Notes under the pieces: generated by a model
Told to the model about the DNA's origin: nothing
Database searches by the model: none
The model's input: only the letters and a program-made list of their open reading frames with translations
Translations under genes and position numbers: made by a program
In this document: in pieces, positions 35,647 to 48,030 of the stretch
Position numbering within the stretch: position 1 is the first letter of the stretch
Layout: every line of letters starts with the position of its first letter
Assembly: GCA_014156375.1 (NCBI GenBank)
Contig: RQJH01000003.1
Location: 62,001 to 126,000, forward strand
DNA length: 64,000 nt
DNA from: Enterobacteriaceae bacterium 89
Lineage (GTDB): Bacteria > Pseudomonadota > Gammaproteobacteria > Enterobacterales > Enterobacteriaceae
Reading direction: 5' to 3'

Positions 35647-36048
35647 CTAGATTAAAAAATCATCCAGAGATTTACCCTCTGCCAGCGCTTGAGCGACAGG
35701 TTTAGGCATGCGCCCCTGACCCGTCCATGTTTTTTGTTCGCCGTTGATATCCGTAAAACGATATTTTGCCGGTCTTGCCGCACGTTTTTTCCCCGGACGC
35801 TGAACAGCTGCTTTATCCGCAACCAGGTCCAGCGGTGAAATGCCTTCAGCCTGCATAAGTTCGAGCCAGCTGTTAATTTTTTCGTTTTTCTCAGCCTGAT
35901 TTTCGCGCAGGCTGGCCTCTTCGGTTCGTTTTTCTTCAGTCACGATCCTGAATTTTTCTAACATTTCTTCAAGCACGTCAGTGGAGAATTCACGGGCCAT
36001 GGCGCGTAAAGTACGAATATTATTAAATTTCTGTAACATGTTAGACAT
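35647..36048 (-). CDS. stpA: StpA, H-NS-like nucleoid protein
   Basis: A 133-residue H-NS paralogue (E. coli StpA 134). The N-terminal coiled-coil dimer domain (MLQKFNNIRTLRAMAREFST) and the C-terminal DNA-binding domain (PAKYRFTDINGEQKTWTGQG, RMPKPVAQALAEGKSLDDFL) are complete, with the AT-hook-like TGQGRMPKP loop. ATG 36048 gives the family start; the in-frame extension to 36138 is not supported. It silences AT-rich genes with H-NS and has RNA chaperone activity. Its position before alaE is as in E. coli. Confidence 0.94.
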   Translation of the reverse strand: MSNMLQKFNNIRTLRAMAREFSTDVLEEMLEKFRIVTEEKRTEEASLRENQAEKNEKINSWLELMQAEGISPLDLVADKAAVQRPGKKRAARPAKYRFTDINGEQKTWTGQGRMPKPVAQALAEGKSLDDFLI

Positions 36049-36741
36049 AGAGTTTATAAATCCTTTCAACTGACTAAAAATGGTACTGCAAGATAAATTG
36101 TATTCTATACAGATAATATTTACCACCCTCAGCAGCAATAAGAGGACTGACTGTTAATTATTTAATTATATATTTTCAATCTGTGCTAACTGAACGACGA
36201 AATATTAAAATTAAGAATTATCATTATTGCGTGGGTAAATAATCGATTAACCACTTACCGCTAAGAGCAGTTAAACGGCACGCCATCCGGCAAGCTACAG
36301 CAAGTGCGAGATCGATGTTTGGTCACGGAAAAATGAATAACAACCCACTTAAGCCGCATCATAAGTCAATCATCAAAACAGAGACTCTCTCCACCACACA
36401 GTAAAAACACAGTGATTCGTTCTGAAAACGACTTCGCTCACACTTTTACCTGAAGCTTGCTACTGAGAACCCGTGTTCCTGTACATTCCTGTCGGTTCTT
36501 AAAATCATTAATTCATTGAAATAAAACAAATAAATTAAATTAAGCAATAAAAATAGCGCCAAACTGAAGAACAGGCTCAGCGCAGAGGATTTTATTAACA
36601 AAAGGCGATTAAATAAAAATTTTAAGCTAGTTGTTAGTTTCAATGCAGCTGGATATTCTATACACGAAAACAGAGCTGAACCAATGCACTGTTCAGAAAA
36701 GCAACTCCCAGTGATTTCCCCCTTTTTCAAGGAGCATACCG
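36049..36741. other. Gene-free region between stpA and alaE
   Basis: About 690 bases. The stpA-proximal half is strongly AT-rich, as expected for autoregulation by H-NS family proteins. Reading frames here overlap alaE or lack ribosome sites. I saw no RNA gene or clear terminator; the alaE promoter is presumably near 36700. Confidence 0.55.
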
Positions 36742-37179
36742 ATGTTCTCTGCGCAGTCACGCCTGCGTCATGCGGCAGCAGACACTTTCGCCATGGTGGT
36801 CTACTGTTCCGTCGTGAACATGTTGATTGAAATTTTTCTCTCCGGTATGAGCTTTGAGCAGTCACTTTCATCGCGACTGGTCGCTATCCCGGTCAACATT
36901 TTAATTGCCTGGCCTTATGGCTTTTACCGCGACTGGGTGATGCGTCATGCGCGTCGCATCAGCCCGGCAAAATGGATGAAAAACCTGGCCGACGTGATTG
37001 CCTATGTGACCTTCCAGTCCCCGGTGTACGTGGTGATTTTGCTGTCGGTAGGCGCAGACTGGCATCAGATTGCCGCTGCGGTCAGCTCGAATATCGTGGT
37101 GTCGATGTTGATGGGCGCCGTGTACGGCTATTTCCTCGATTACTGCCGTCGCCTGTTCCGCGTGAGCCAGTACGCCTGA
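36742..37179 (+). CDS. alaE: AlaE L-alanine exporter
   Basis: A 145-residue inner-membrane protein with four hydrophobic helices ([73 protein letters not shown]). It matches E. coli AlaE (YgaW, 149 residues), which exports L-alanine and is induced by alanine. ATG 36742 follows CAAGGAGC. Confidence 0.93.
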   Translation: MFSAQSRLRHAAADTFAMVVYCSVVNMLIEIFLSGMSFEQSLSSRLVAIPVNILIAWPYGFYRDWVMRHARRISPAKWMKNLADVIAYVTFQSPVYVVILLSVGADWHQIAAAVSSNIVVSMLMGAVYGYFLDYCRRLFRVSQYA

Positions 37180-37186
37180 CAAATCC

Positions 37187-37217
37187 CCTGCCCGGTGGCG
37201 CAAGCTTACCGGGCCTG
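37187..37217. repeat. Single REP element
   Basis: GCCCGGTGGCGCAAGCTTACCGGGC-type palindrome just after the alaE stop; it may also protect the 3' end of the mRNA. Confidence 0.75.
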
Positions 37218-37259
37218 TGAATTCATCACAATCCTTTGATTTTGCAGGCCGAAAGCTAT

Positions 37260-37619
37260 TTAGCTGTTATTTGCCAGTTGGCCTTCGCCGAACAGTCCAT
37301 TCAGAAAACGCTCAAGCGCCAGGCGCGAGCTGAATCCGTGCGGAATACCGTAGTGCTCCTGCGCATCGCCGCCTAAATAAAGCGGAAACTGCTGATAATG
37401 GTCGCTGGTTTTAATCTCAGAAGCCGGATCCGCCAGCAAATAGCTGCGCTCTTTAAGCGCCGGATGAATAATCAGCGCGGTTCGCCCCATCCGGGCTTCG
37501 CGATTCACATAGACATAATTTTCGCCGCGGCGATAACCGTAAATTTTCTGCGTCACTTCGTCCATCGTAAAGCCGACTTTTTCAAGAACGCGCGCCACCT
37601 CGTCAGGTCGTAAATACAT
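37260..37619 (-). CDS. ygaC: YgaC (DUF2002) protein
   Basis: A 119-residue protein matching E. coli YgaC (114): [40 protein letters not shown], and [20 protein letters not shown]. It is a soluble alpha/beta protein of unknown function, reported in E. coli as Fur-regulated. No Fur box was looked for in detail. It is divergent from ygaM. Confidence 0.9.
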   Translation of the reverse strand: MYLRPDEVARVLEKVGFTMDEVTQKIYGYRRGENYVYVNREARMGRTALIIHPALKERSYLLADPASEIKTSDHYQQFPLYLGGDAQEHYGIPHGFSSRLALERFLNGLFGEGQLANNS

Positions 37620-37778
37620 TTTTTTTCCTCATTATCCTCACAGCCCCGCCACCTTACAGTATTCAGCATTAGCATCGCTTTCAGAAAAATCCATAAACAG
37701 GCGAATAAGGCGTGATTCTCCTCAGAGTAAAAAAATCTGTCCTAAACTTAATTTCACCGTAAATCAGTGGAGGATGTT

Positions 37779-38105
37779 ATGTTCAGACGACCAAACCCAA
37801 AAGATGTCGATGATGGCGTGCAGGATATTCAGAATGATGTCAGCCAGTTAGCCGACTCGCTTGAGGAAGTGCTGAAATCCTGGGGCAGCGATGCCAAAGA
37901 TGAGGCCGATACGGCACGACGTAAAGCTCAATCTCTGCTGCGCGAAACCCGCGCCAGAATGTACGGACGTACTCGCGTTCAGCAGGCTGCACGTGATGCC
38001 GCCGGCTGTGCCGACACCTTCGTGCGCGATAAACCCTGGCAGAGCGTGGGCGCAGCGGCGGCCGTGGGGATCTTTATTGGCGCTTTACTGAGTTTGCGTC
38101 GATAA
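37779..38105 (+). CDS. ygaM: YgaM, DUF883 inner-membrane-anchored protein
   Basis: A 108-residue ElaB/YgaM/YqjD-family protein. A long amphipathic helix (DDGVQDIQNDVSQLADSLEE and onward) is followed by one C-terminal membrane segment (SVGAAAAVGIFIGALLSLRR). Relatives bind ribosomes at the membrane in stationary phase. ATG 37779 follows GGAGG; it is the start conserved in E. coli. Confidence 0.92.
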   Translation: MFRRPNPKDVDDGVQDIQNDVSQLADSLEEVLKSWGSDAKDEADTARRKAQSLLRETRARMYGRTRVQQAARDAAGCADTFVRDKPWQSVGAAAAVGIFIGALLSLRR

Positions 38106-38138
38106 TTAACGGGTAATGCTGATAATAAATACGCGTCC

Positions 38139-38172
38139 GCCCCGGCAGGCTTCTGGCTTGTCGGGGCTTTTA
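38139..38172. terminator. Bidirectional terminator between ygaM and the MocR gene
   Basis: GCCCCGGCAGGC pairs with GCTTGTCGGGGC (two G-T pairs) and is followed by TTTTATTTTAT. It overlaps the stop codon of the convergent gene. Confidence 0.78.
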
Positions 38173-39522
38173 TTTTATCGCACTCGCCAACATCCGGGCC
38201 TGCTGCTGCGCCATCGCCAGGCTGGAAATATTGGTAAAGCTCATCAGTAATCCTCCGGCACCCTGGCTATTGATGCGCCAGTCGCTCAGTGCCTGCACCG
38301 CCAGCCCGGCGCGTCGGCCTTTGAGCGCCAGCTCGCGGTCGTCCCCCTTCACGGCCATCACCAGTTGGATCCCGCCGTGCTGCGGAATCACCTCAAATCC
38401 CTGTTCCGTCAGAGCCTGCTCCAGCCACTGACGACGCTGGGCATAGTGGTGACGCATTTTTTTCAGATGCCGCCAGAAGTGTCCTTCGCGAATAAAATCA
38501 GCCAGCGTGTGCTGCCACAGCAGCGGCACGCCGCAGGCCGCATATGATGCCTGCTGGCGAAATTGTGCCACCAGCGGTGCGGGCACCACCAGCCAGGCCG
38601 TGCGTAACGCCGGGAACAGTGATTTGCTGAACGTGCCCGCGTAGATCACCCGCTGCGGCGCATCCAGGCTTTTTACCGGCGGCAAGGGTTTGCCCTGATA
38701 GCGAAACTCACTATCGTAGTCATCTTCGATAATCCACGCTTCCCGGCCTGCGGCCCAGTCGAGCAGCTGATGACGTCGCGGCAGCGAAAGCGCCACACCA
38801 AGCGGGCTTTGATGCGCGGGAGTCAGCAGTGCAAACCGGGCATCGGCGGCATTCGCTATTCCCGCTTCGATATTCATTCCTTCTTCATCCACCGGCACCG
38901 GACTGAAAGCGATCTGCTGGCTGGCAATCAGCGGACGAATAAGCGGAAATCCGGGATCTTCCAGCCAGATTTTATCTCCCGGTCTTCCCAGAGTTTGCAG
39001 GATCAGCGTCATCGATGCCGCAAAGCCGGTGGTGATAAAAACCTGTTCGGGCATACATTCAATGCTGCGCGAAAAGCGCAGATAGTCGACGATGGCGCTG
39101 CGCAGCGTCATTTCTCCACACACATCGCCCAGCGCCAGATCGAAACGAGTTTGCGTACGTAATCGACGCCCCATCACTTTGGCCCACAGCGCGCGCGGGA
39201 ACAAATCCAGCGCCGGAAGCCCCATCTGGAACGGCTGAGGTTCAGGTTGTTCACCACCGAACCAGACCGGCTCCGGCGCAGAAGGACCGGGCACCACGCC
39301 GCTGCTGACGAAAGTGCCCGCCTGACCGCGCCGTTCCAGCCAGCCCTGGGCCACCAGCTCACCGTAGGCCGCCTCCACCGTGGCACGCGAGACACCCAGC
39401 TCCTGCGCGTAAACGCGGCTGGCGGGCAACCTTTTTCCGGGAGCAAACTCCCCTTGTTCGATAGCGGATTTAAGCTGGCGGGCGATGTGCTGATAGCGCG
39501 GCCCGGAGAAAGGACGATTCAT
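38170..39522 (-). CDS. MocR/PdxR-type GntR regulator with aminotransferase domain
   Basis: A 450-residue MocR protein. Residues about 1-75 are a GntR winged helix (YQHIARQLKSAIEQGEFAPG, KRLPASRVYAQELGVSRATV); the rest is a fold-type-I aminotransferase-like domain with the PLP lysine in YAGTFSKSLFPALR and the Asp of IIEDDYDSEFRY. MocR proteins use PLP as ligand and usually control the divergent neighbour, here the AhpD-like gene 85 bases away. The pair is absent at this place in E. coli. Confidence 0.88.
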   Translation of the reverse strand: MNRPFSGPRYQHIARQLKSAIEQGEFAPGKRLPASRVYAQELGVSRATVEAAYGELVAQGWLERRGQAGTFVSSGVVPGPSAPEPVWFGGEQPEPQPFQMGLPALDLFPRALWAKVMGRRLRTQTRFDLALGDVCGEMTLRSAIVDYLRFSRSIECMPEQVFITTGFAASMTLILQTLGRPGDKIWLEDPGFPLIRPLIASQQIAFSPVPVDEEGMNIEAGIANAADARFALLTPAHQSPLGVALSLPRRHQLLDWAAGREAWIIEDDYDSEFRYQGKPLPPVKSLDAPQRVIYAGTFSKSLFPALRTAWLVVPAPLVAQFRQQASYAACGVPLLWQHTLADFIREGHFWRHLKKMRHHYAQRRQWLEQALTEQGFEVIPQHGGIQLVMAVKGDDRELALKGRRAGLAVQALSDWRINSQGAGGLLMSFTNISSLAMAQQQARMLASAIK

Positions 39523-39607
39523 GGTCTGCTTTTTTACTCTAAAGATGGCTCTCTTATCCAGACCATTATAGTGACAGAATCAGCTCATCGTTAAGAGGAG
39601 ACCTGCC

Positions 39608-40039
39608 ATGACAACATTACGCCAACCTTACAATGAACTTAGCCCACAGGCTTACGCCGGTTTTATTCAGGCGAAAAAAGCGCTGGAGCACTGCGAGCTG
39701 GATCTGACTCTTATTGAGCTGGTCTATCTGCGCGTATCGCAAATCAACGGCTGCGCCTTCTGCCTGGAGATGCACAGCAAGGCGCTGCGCAAACACGGCG
39801 TTGAGCAGACTAAACTGGACGCGCTGGCAGGCTGGAGAGTGAGCCATCACTTCTCCGATCGCGAACGTGCCGCGCTGGCCTGGGCTGAGGACGTCACGGA
39901 TATCGCCCGCACCCGCGCCGAAGATGCGGTGTACGAACCGCTGCTGGCCTATTTCAGCGCCACGGAAATCAGCGATCTGACCTTTGCCATCAGCCTGATG
40001 AACGCTTTCAACCGCCTCGCCGTCAGCATGCGCCAGTAA
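39608..40039 (+). CDS. AhpD-like carboxymuconolactone decarboxylase-family protein
   Basis: A 143-residue all-helical protein with the redox motif C49-A-F-C52-L-E-M-H56, as in AhpD-type peroxidase partners. The family covers alkylhydroperoxidase AhpD core proteins and true decarboxylases; the CxxC motif favours peroxide or thiol chemistry. AAGAGGAG precedes ATG 39608. It is divergent from the MocR regulator, which probably controls it. Confidence 0.85.
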   Translation: MTTLRQPYNELSPQAYAGFIQAKKALEHCELDLTLIELVYLRVSQINGCAFCLEMHSKALRKHGVEQTKLDALAGWRVSHHFSDRERAALAWAEDVTDIARTRAEDAVYEPLLAYFSATEISDLTFAISLMNAFNRLAVSMRQ

Positions 40040-40098
40040 TTCAGACACAATCCTGCCGCCCTCGCTACGCTCATCAGCGAGGGCTAATCAAGCCAAAA

Positions 40099-40145
40099 TA
40101 TCTATATATTGTATGGTTGATGTTTTAACTAACTACATCTAGTAT
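40099..40145 (+). promoter_or_regulatory. Two NrdR boxes upstream of nrdHIEF
   Basis: Box 1, TATCTATATATTGTAT at 40099-40114, and box 2, TAACTACATCTAGTAT at 40130-40145, fit the consensus acaCwATATATwGtgt. They are 15 bases apart, keeping both on one DNA face as for other nrd operons. NrdR binds them to repress ribonucleotide reductase genes when dATP is high. Confidence 0.8.
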
Positions 40146-40220
40146 TCCTTTTAAAGATTCACCACCACAACCGACGCTCATTCCTGCGCCGCCTTGTCAT
40201 TTTAGATGGAAATACGAATC

Positions 40221-40466
40221 ATGCGCATTACTATTTACACAAAAAACGACTGCGTTCAGTGCCACGCCACCAAACGGGCCATGGAGTCACGCGGCTTTGA
40301 GTTCGAGATGGTTAACGTCGAGCATCATCCGGATGCCGCCGACAGCCTGCGCGCTCAGGGTTTCCGCGCCCTTCCGGTGGTGTTTGCCGGTGAGCTTAGC
40401 TGGTCCGGTTTTCGTCCGGACATGATCAACCGTCTGCGCCCTGAGGCCGCCGCGGCTCGCGCATGA
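40221..40466 (+). CDS. nrdH: NrdH glutaredoxin-like electron donor
   Basis: An 81-residue glutaredoxin-like protein with the redox pair C11-V-Q-C14 and the NrdH C-terminal signature [12 protein letters not shown]. It reduces the class Ib ribonucleotide reductase NrdEF using thioredoxin reductase. ATG 40221 is the start conserved in E. coli; 40206 is upstream with no better site. The stop overlaps the nrdI start (ATGA). Confidence 0.95.
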   Translation: MRITIYTKNDCVQCHATKRAMESRGFEFEMVNVEHHPDAADSLRAQGFRALPVVFAGELSWSGFRPDMINRLRPEAAAARA

Positions 40467-40845
40467 GCACCCTCGTGTACTTTTCCAGCAGCTCTGAAAA
40501 CACGCTGCGCTTTATCGAGCGTCTGGGGCTGCCCGCCGTGCGTATTCCGCTTAACGAACGGGAGCGCATACAGGTGAACGAACCGTACATTCTGGTGGTG
40601 CCAAGCTATGGCGGTGGCGGCACCGCAGGCGCGGTTCCCCGCCAGGTGATCCGTTTTTTAAATGACCCGCACAATCGCCAGCTCATTCGCGGCGTGATTG
40701 CCTCGGGCAACCGTAACTTTGGTGAGGCCTACGGCCGGGCCGGAGATGTTATTGCGCAGAAATGCGGTGTGCCTTACCTCTATCGCTTCGAGCTGATGGG
40801 CACTCCGGACGATATCGACAATGTGCGAAAAGGAGTGAGCGAATT

Positions 40846-40873
<28 letters not shown>
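40463..40873 (+). CDS. nrdI: NrdI flavodoxin-like activator
   Basis: A 136-residue FMN protein of the NrdI family. The phosphate loop is [10 protein letters not shown] and the flavin loop [12 protein letters not shown]. NrdI supplies the oxidant that builds the dimanganese-tyrosyl radical cofactor of NrdF. It overlaps nrdH by 4 and nrdE by 28 bases, so the three are tightly coupled. Confidence 0.95.
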
Positions 40874-43963
<3,090 letters not shown>

Positions 43964-43974
43964 TCGTTGTTTAT

Positions 43975-44181
43975 CCCCTCTCCCTAACCCTCTCCCCAAA
44001 GGGGCGAGGGAACTGTACGGAGCTGGGTTTCCTCCCTCACTCCCGATGGGCATTGTGGCTGCTCCGTGCCATCCTTTCTCCCTCTCCCTGGGGAGAGGGC
44101 CGGGGTGAGGGGGAAATAGCTACTCGGAAGCCAACCGGTTTTCTCCCTCGCCCCTTTGGGGAGAGGGCGGGGTGAGGGGAA
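43975..44181. repeat. CTCTCCC-type intergenic repeat, inverted pair
   Basis: Outer arms CCCTCTCCCCAAAGGGGCGA (43989-44008 region) and CCTCGCCCCTTTGGGGAGAG (44146-44165 region) are inverted copies, with a third GGGAGAGGGCCGGGGTGAGG unit between. The same family of sequence recurs at 47824-47924. It is a dispersed palindromic element and any reading frames inside it are spurious. Confidence 0.8.
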
Positions 44182-44508
44182 ATTAACGCTCATTAATTTA
44201 ATATATTCCCCGCTAATTTAACCCTGCTATTTTTAAGCGTTTTACGCTGTAATTCCCCTGTCATATTCAAGCCAAATCATTGCCATTGATCTCAAATTTC
44301 ACCACGCAACAGAAAAAATTCATAAAAATCCAAACCACGACCAGCCCTTATATCATGGGGGCCGAGCGGATATTGAAGCCCGGAATTACCGGCATCATCA
44401 GGAAATTCAGGGTTGTCTCAGATTCTGAGTATGTTAGGGTAGATCCAGTCTATTATTTTCATCAGGTAGCATATCGACATAATTAAATAACGGGAATTCA
44501 TTTATTGC
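44182..44508. other. proU regulatory region, no gene
   Basis: About 330 bases, AT-rich, matching the E. coli proU upstream region closely near the P2 promoter. It should carry H-NS/StpA-dependent osmotic control, with the downstream silencing element running into proV. Confidence 0.75.
44413..44440 (+). promoter_or_regulatory. proU P2-type promoter
   Basis: -35 TTGTCT (44413-44418), 16-base spacer, -10 TAGGGT (44435-44440). The spacer and flanks (CAGATTCTGAGTATGT) match what I recall of the E. coli osmotically induced promoter. Confidence 0.78.
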
Positions 44509-45711
44509 ATGGCAATTAAATTAGAAGTTAAAAATCTTTATAAAATATTTGGCGAACATCCGCAGCGAGCTTTTAAATACATCGATAAGGGTCTTGATAA
44601 AGAGCAAATTCTGGAGAAAACCGGTTTGTCTCTTGGCGTGATTGACGCCAGTCTGGCCATTGAAGAAGGCGAGATTTTTGTGATCATGGGGTTGTCCGGT
44701 TCCGGTAAATCCACCCTGGTACGCCTTCTCAATCGCCTGATTGAACCCACCCGCGGGCAGGTGATGATCGACGGTACGGATATTGCCAAAATATCCGACG
44801 CCGAGCTCCGCGAGGTGCGCAGAAAGAAAATTGCGATGGTCTTCCAGTCCTTTGCGCTAATGCCGCATATGAACGTGCTGGATAATACTGCCTTTGGTAT
44901 GGAATTAGCCGGAATAGCGCCGCAGGAGCGTCATGATAAAGCGCTGGATGCGCTACGTCAGGTTGGTCTTGAGAATTATGCCCACGCTTATCCCGATGAA
45001 TTATCCGGCGGGATGCGCCAGCGTGTGGGTCTCGCCCGCGCATTAGCCATCAATCCTGACATCTTATTAATGGACGAAGCCTTCTCCGCTCTCGACCCAT
45101 TAATTCGCACCGAAATGCAGGATGAGCTTGTCAAATTACAGGCGAAGCATCAGCGCACCATTGTGTTTATTTCCCACGATCTCGATGAAGCGATGCGCAT
45201 CGGTGACCGGATTGCGATTATGCAAAACGGCAAGGTCGTGCAGGTCGGCACGCCGGATGAAATTCTGAATAATCCGGCGAATGATTACGTGCGCACCTTC
45301 TTCCGCGGCGTGGATATCAGCCAGGTGTTCAGCGCCAAAGATATCGCCCGTCGTGCGCCGAAAGGACTGCTGCGTAAAGCGCCGGGCTTTGGCCCACGTT
45401 CGGCAATTAAGCTGTTGCAGGATGAAGATCGCGAATTTGGTTATGTTATTGAACGCGGAAATAAATTCGTTGGCATTGTCTCCACCGACTCGCTGAAAAC
45501 TGCCCTGACGGCAGGCCAGACGATTGATGCCGCCCTGCTGGAAGCTCCGCTGCCTGTCGATGCACAGACGGCGCTGGGCGATCTGCTCACTCACGTTGGC
45601 CAGGCTCCGTGCGCGGTGCCGGTTATTGATGAGGAGCAGCAGTACGTAGGGATCATCTCTAAAAGCATGCTGTTACAGGCTTTAGATCGCGAGGGGACAA
45701 ATAATGGCTGA
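44509..45711 (+). CDS. proV: ProV glycine betaine/proline ABC transporter ATPase
   Basis: A 400-residue ATPase, the E. coli length. Walker [10 protein letters not shown], signature [15 protein letters not shown], Walker [13 protein letters not shown] and the H-loop FISHDLDEA are intact. Two C-terminal CBS motifs (about residues 280-400) sense ionic strength in this family. It powers uptake of osmoprotectants through ProW. It overlaps proW by 8 bases. Confidence 0.96.
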   Translation: MAIKLEVKNLYKIFGEHPQRAFKYIDKGLDKEQILEKTGLSLGVIDASLAIEEGEIFVIMGLSGSGKSTLVRLLNRLIEPTRGQVMIDGTDIAKISDAELREVRRKKIAMVFQSFALMPHMNVLDNTAFGMELAGIAPQERHDKALDALRQVGLENYAHAYPDELSGGMRQRVGLARALAINPDILLMDEAFSALDPLIRTEMQDELVKLQAKHQRTIVFISHDLDEAMRIGDRIAIMQNGKVVQVGTPDEILNNPANDYVRTFFRGVDISQVFSAKDIARRAPKGLLRKAPGFGPRSAIKLLQDEDREFGYVIERGNKFVGIVSTDSLKTALTAGQTIDAALLEAPLPVDAQTALGDLLTHVGQAPCAVPVIDEEQQYVGIISKSMLLQALDREGTNNG

Positions 45712-46768
45712 TCAATCTAATCCGTGGGCAACCACACCGGCCGCGGACAGCGCCGCACCATCAGCTGATGCCTGGGGCACGCCTGCGCCAGCTCCAGCCG
45801 AAGGTGGCGGTGCCGACTGGCTGCACAGCGCGCCTGCACCTCAGGCAGAACACTTCAACATTATGGATCCGTTCCATAAGACGCTGATCCCGCTCGATAA
45901 CTGGGTCACCCACGGCATCGACTGGATCGTCAGCAACTTCCGTCCGGTGTTCCAGGGGATCCGCATGCCCGTAGACACCATCCTCGGCGGCTTCCAGCAG
46001 CTGTTGACCGGAATGCCAGCGCCTGTGGCAATCGTGGTCTTTGCGCTGATCGCCTGGCAGATTGGCGGCGCGGGAATGGGCGTGGCGGCTTTCCTGTCGC
46101 TGATCCTGATTGGTGCCATCGGCGCCTGGTCTCAGGCGATGATCACCCTGGCGCTGGTGCTGACCGCGCTGTTTTTCTGCGTGCTGATCGGTTTGCCGCT
46201 CGGTATCTGGCTGGCACGCAGCCCGCGCGCCGCGAAAATTATTCGCCCGCTGCTGGATGCGATGCAGACCACGCCAGCGTTTGTCTATCTGGTACCGATT
46301 GTGATGCTGTTTGGCATCGGCAACGTGCCGGGGGTAGTGGTGACCATTATCTTCGCCCTGCCGCCGATAGTTCGTCTGACCATTCTCGGCATCAACCACG
46401 TGCCAGCGGATCTGATTGAAGCTTCGCGCTCTTTCGGTGCCAGCCCGCGCCAGATGCTGTTTAAAGTCCAGCTGCCACTGGCAATGCCCACCATCATGGC
46501 GGGCGTTAACCAGACGCTGATGCTGGCGCTGTCGATGGTGGTGATCGCCTCAATGATTGCCGTGGGCGGTTTAGGTCAGATGGTGCTGCGCGGCATTGGT
46601 CGTCTTGATATGGGACTTGCCAGCATCGGCGGCGTGGGGATTGTGATCCTCGCCATCATTCTCGACCGTCTGACCCAGGCCGTTGGCCGCGATTCCCGCA
46701 GCCGTGGTAATCGCCGCTGGTACAGCACCGGTCCCGTCGGGTTGATGACCCGCCCTTTCATTAAGTAA
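45704..46768 (+). CDS. proW: ProW glycine betaine/proline ABC transporter permease
   Basis: A 354-residue permease (E. coli 354). A long Ala/Pro-rich N-terminal tail (about 100 residues) precedes the membrane helices; the EAA loop that contacts ProV is [20 protein letters not shown]. It forms the membrane channel of ProU in the inner membrane. Confidence 0.96.
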   Translation: MADQSNPWATTPAADSAAPSADAWGTPAPAPAEGGGADWLHSAPAPQAEHFNIMDPFHKTLIPLDNWVTHGIDWIVSNFRPVFQGIRMPVDTILGGFQQLLTGMPAPVAIVVFALIAWQIGGAGMGVAAFLSLILIGAIGAWSQAMITLALVLTALFFCVLIGLPLGIWLARSPRAAKIIRPLLDAMQTTPAFVYLVPIVMLFGIGNVPGVVVTIIFALPPIVRLTILGINHVPADLIEASRSFGASPRQMLFKVQLPLAMPTIMAGVNQTLMLALSMVVIASMIAVGGLGQMVLRGIGRLDMGLASIGGVGIVILAIILDRLTQAVGRDSRSRGNRRWYSTGPVGLMTRPFIK

Positions 46769-46772
46769 TCCT

Positions 46773-46804
46773 CTGCCCGGCGGCGCGAAGCTTGCCGGGC
46801 CTAC
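46773..46804. repeat. REP element between proW and proX
   Basis: TGCCCGGCGGCGCGAAGCTT followed by GCCGGGCCTAC, a REP palindrome in the 56-base proW-proX gap; it may set the ratio of binding protein to permease mRNA. Confidence 0.8.
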
Positions 46805-46824
46805 AACTCAAAAAAGGAACAACG

Positions 46825-47820
46825 ATGCGACATAGCGTAATTTTTGCCACAGCGTTTGCCACCCTTCTCTCCACCAGCACCTTTGCGGCGGATCTGCCGG
46901 GCAAAGGCATCACCGTTCAGCCGGTACAAAGCACCATTTCCGAAGAGACTTTCCAGACGTTACTGGTCAGCCGCGCGCTGGAGAAACTCGGTTACACGGT
47001 CAATAAACCGAGCGAAGTGGACTACAACGTGGGCTACACCTCTATTGCCTCTGGCGATGCTACTTTTACCGCCGTGAACTGGCAGCCGCTGCATGACGAT
47101 ATGTATGCGGCCGCAGGCGGCGACAAAAAGTTTTATCGCGAGGGTGATTTTGTGAACGGAGCCGCGCAGGGTTATCTGATTGATAAGAAAACCGCCGAGC
47201 AGTATCACATCACCAACATCGCCCAGCTGAAAGATCCGAAGATTGCGAAGCTGTTTGATACCAACGGCGATGGCAAAGCCGATCTGACCGGCTGTACGCC
47301 GGGCTGGGGCTGCGAGGCGGTGATTAATCACCAGATTGAAGCCTATGGCCTGAACAACAGCGTGGTGCACAACCAGGGGAACTATGCGGCGATGATGGCC
47401 GATACCATCACTCGTTATAAAGAAGGTAAACCGGTGCTCTATTACACCTGGACGCCGTACTGGGTGAGCGACGTGCTGAAGCCGGGTAAAGACGTGGTGT
47501 GGCTGCAGGTGCCGTTCTCCTCAATGCCGGGTGAGCAAAAGTCTATCGACACTAAACTGCCGAACGGCGCGAACTACGGCTTCCCGGTGAACACTATGCA
47601 CATCGTTGCCAACAAAGCCTGGGCGGAGAAAAACCCGGCGGCGGCGAAGCTGTTCTCACTGATGAAGCTGCCGATTGCGGATATCAACGCCCAGAACGCG
47701 ATGATGCACGAAGGCCACGCTTCTGAAGCAGATGTTCAGGGTCATGTGGATGGCTGGATCAAGGCTCACCAGCAGTTGTTTGATGGTTGGGTTAAAACGG
47801 CTTTGGCTGCTCAGAAATAG
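46825..47820 (+). CDS. proX: ProX periplasmic glycine betaine-binding protein
   Basis: A 331-residue binding protein (E. coli 330) with a signal peptide ([15 protein letters not shown], cleavage before ADLPGKG). Trp-rich ligand loops are visible ([34 protein letters not shown]), and CTPGWGCE provides the disulfide. It delivers glycine betaine or proline betaine to ProVW. ATG 46825 follows AAAAAAGGAAC. Confidence 0.96.
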   Translation: MRHSVIFATAFATLLSTSTFAADLPGKGITVQPVQSTISEETFQTLLVSRALEKLGYTVNKPSEVDYNVGYTSIASGDATFTAVNWQPLHDDMYAAAGGDKKFYREGDFVNGAAQGYLIDKKTAEQYHITNIAQLKDPKIAKLFDTNGDGKADLTGCTPGWGCEAVINHQIEAYGLNNSVVHNQGNYAAMMADTITRYKEGKPVLYYTWTPYWVSDVLKPGKDVVWLQVPFSSMPGEQKSIDTKLPNGANYGFPVNTMHIVANKAWAEKNPAAAKLFSLMKLPIADINAQNAMMHEGHASEADVQGHVDGWIKAHQQLFDGWVKTALAAQK

Positions 47821-47823
47821 TTT

Positions 47824-47924
47824 TTCCCCTCTCCCCGACCCTCTCCCTAAGGGAGAGGGAGAAAGTAACACCAGCTCGATCGGTTCCCTCTCCCCGTGGG
47901 AGAGGGTTAGGGAGAGGGCATCAA
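47824..47924. repeat. CTCTCCC-type intergenic repeat, second copy
   Basis: CCCTCTCCCTAAGGGAGAGGG-type palindrome followed by CCCTCTCCCCGTGGGAGAGGG-like unit. It is the same family as 43975-44181, so one lies on each side of proVWX. The first palindrome may act as the proX terminator. Confidence 0.78.
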
Positions 47925-48030
47925 ACCGCCCCCTGGTTCACCGCACAATCCGACACCCGACGCTTCCCCCGCCCTCACCGCTTTCCGCTATCATTGGTCA
48001 TCTGCAAAATCATCACCTTAAAAACTATCC

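Noticed and set aside
36446-36871. A 141-codon minus-strand frame upstream of and overlapping alaE
   Set aside because: It overlaps the conserved alaE start and promoter region, has no ribosome site, and the protein resembles nothing known to me.
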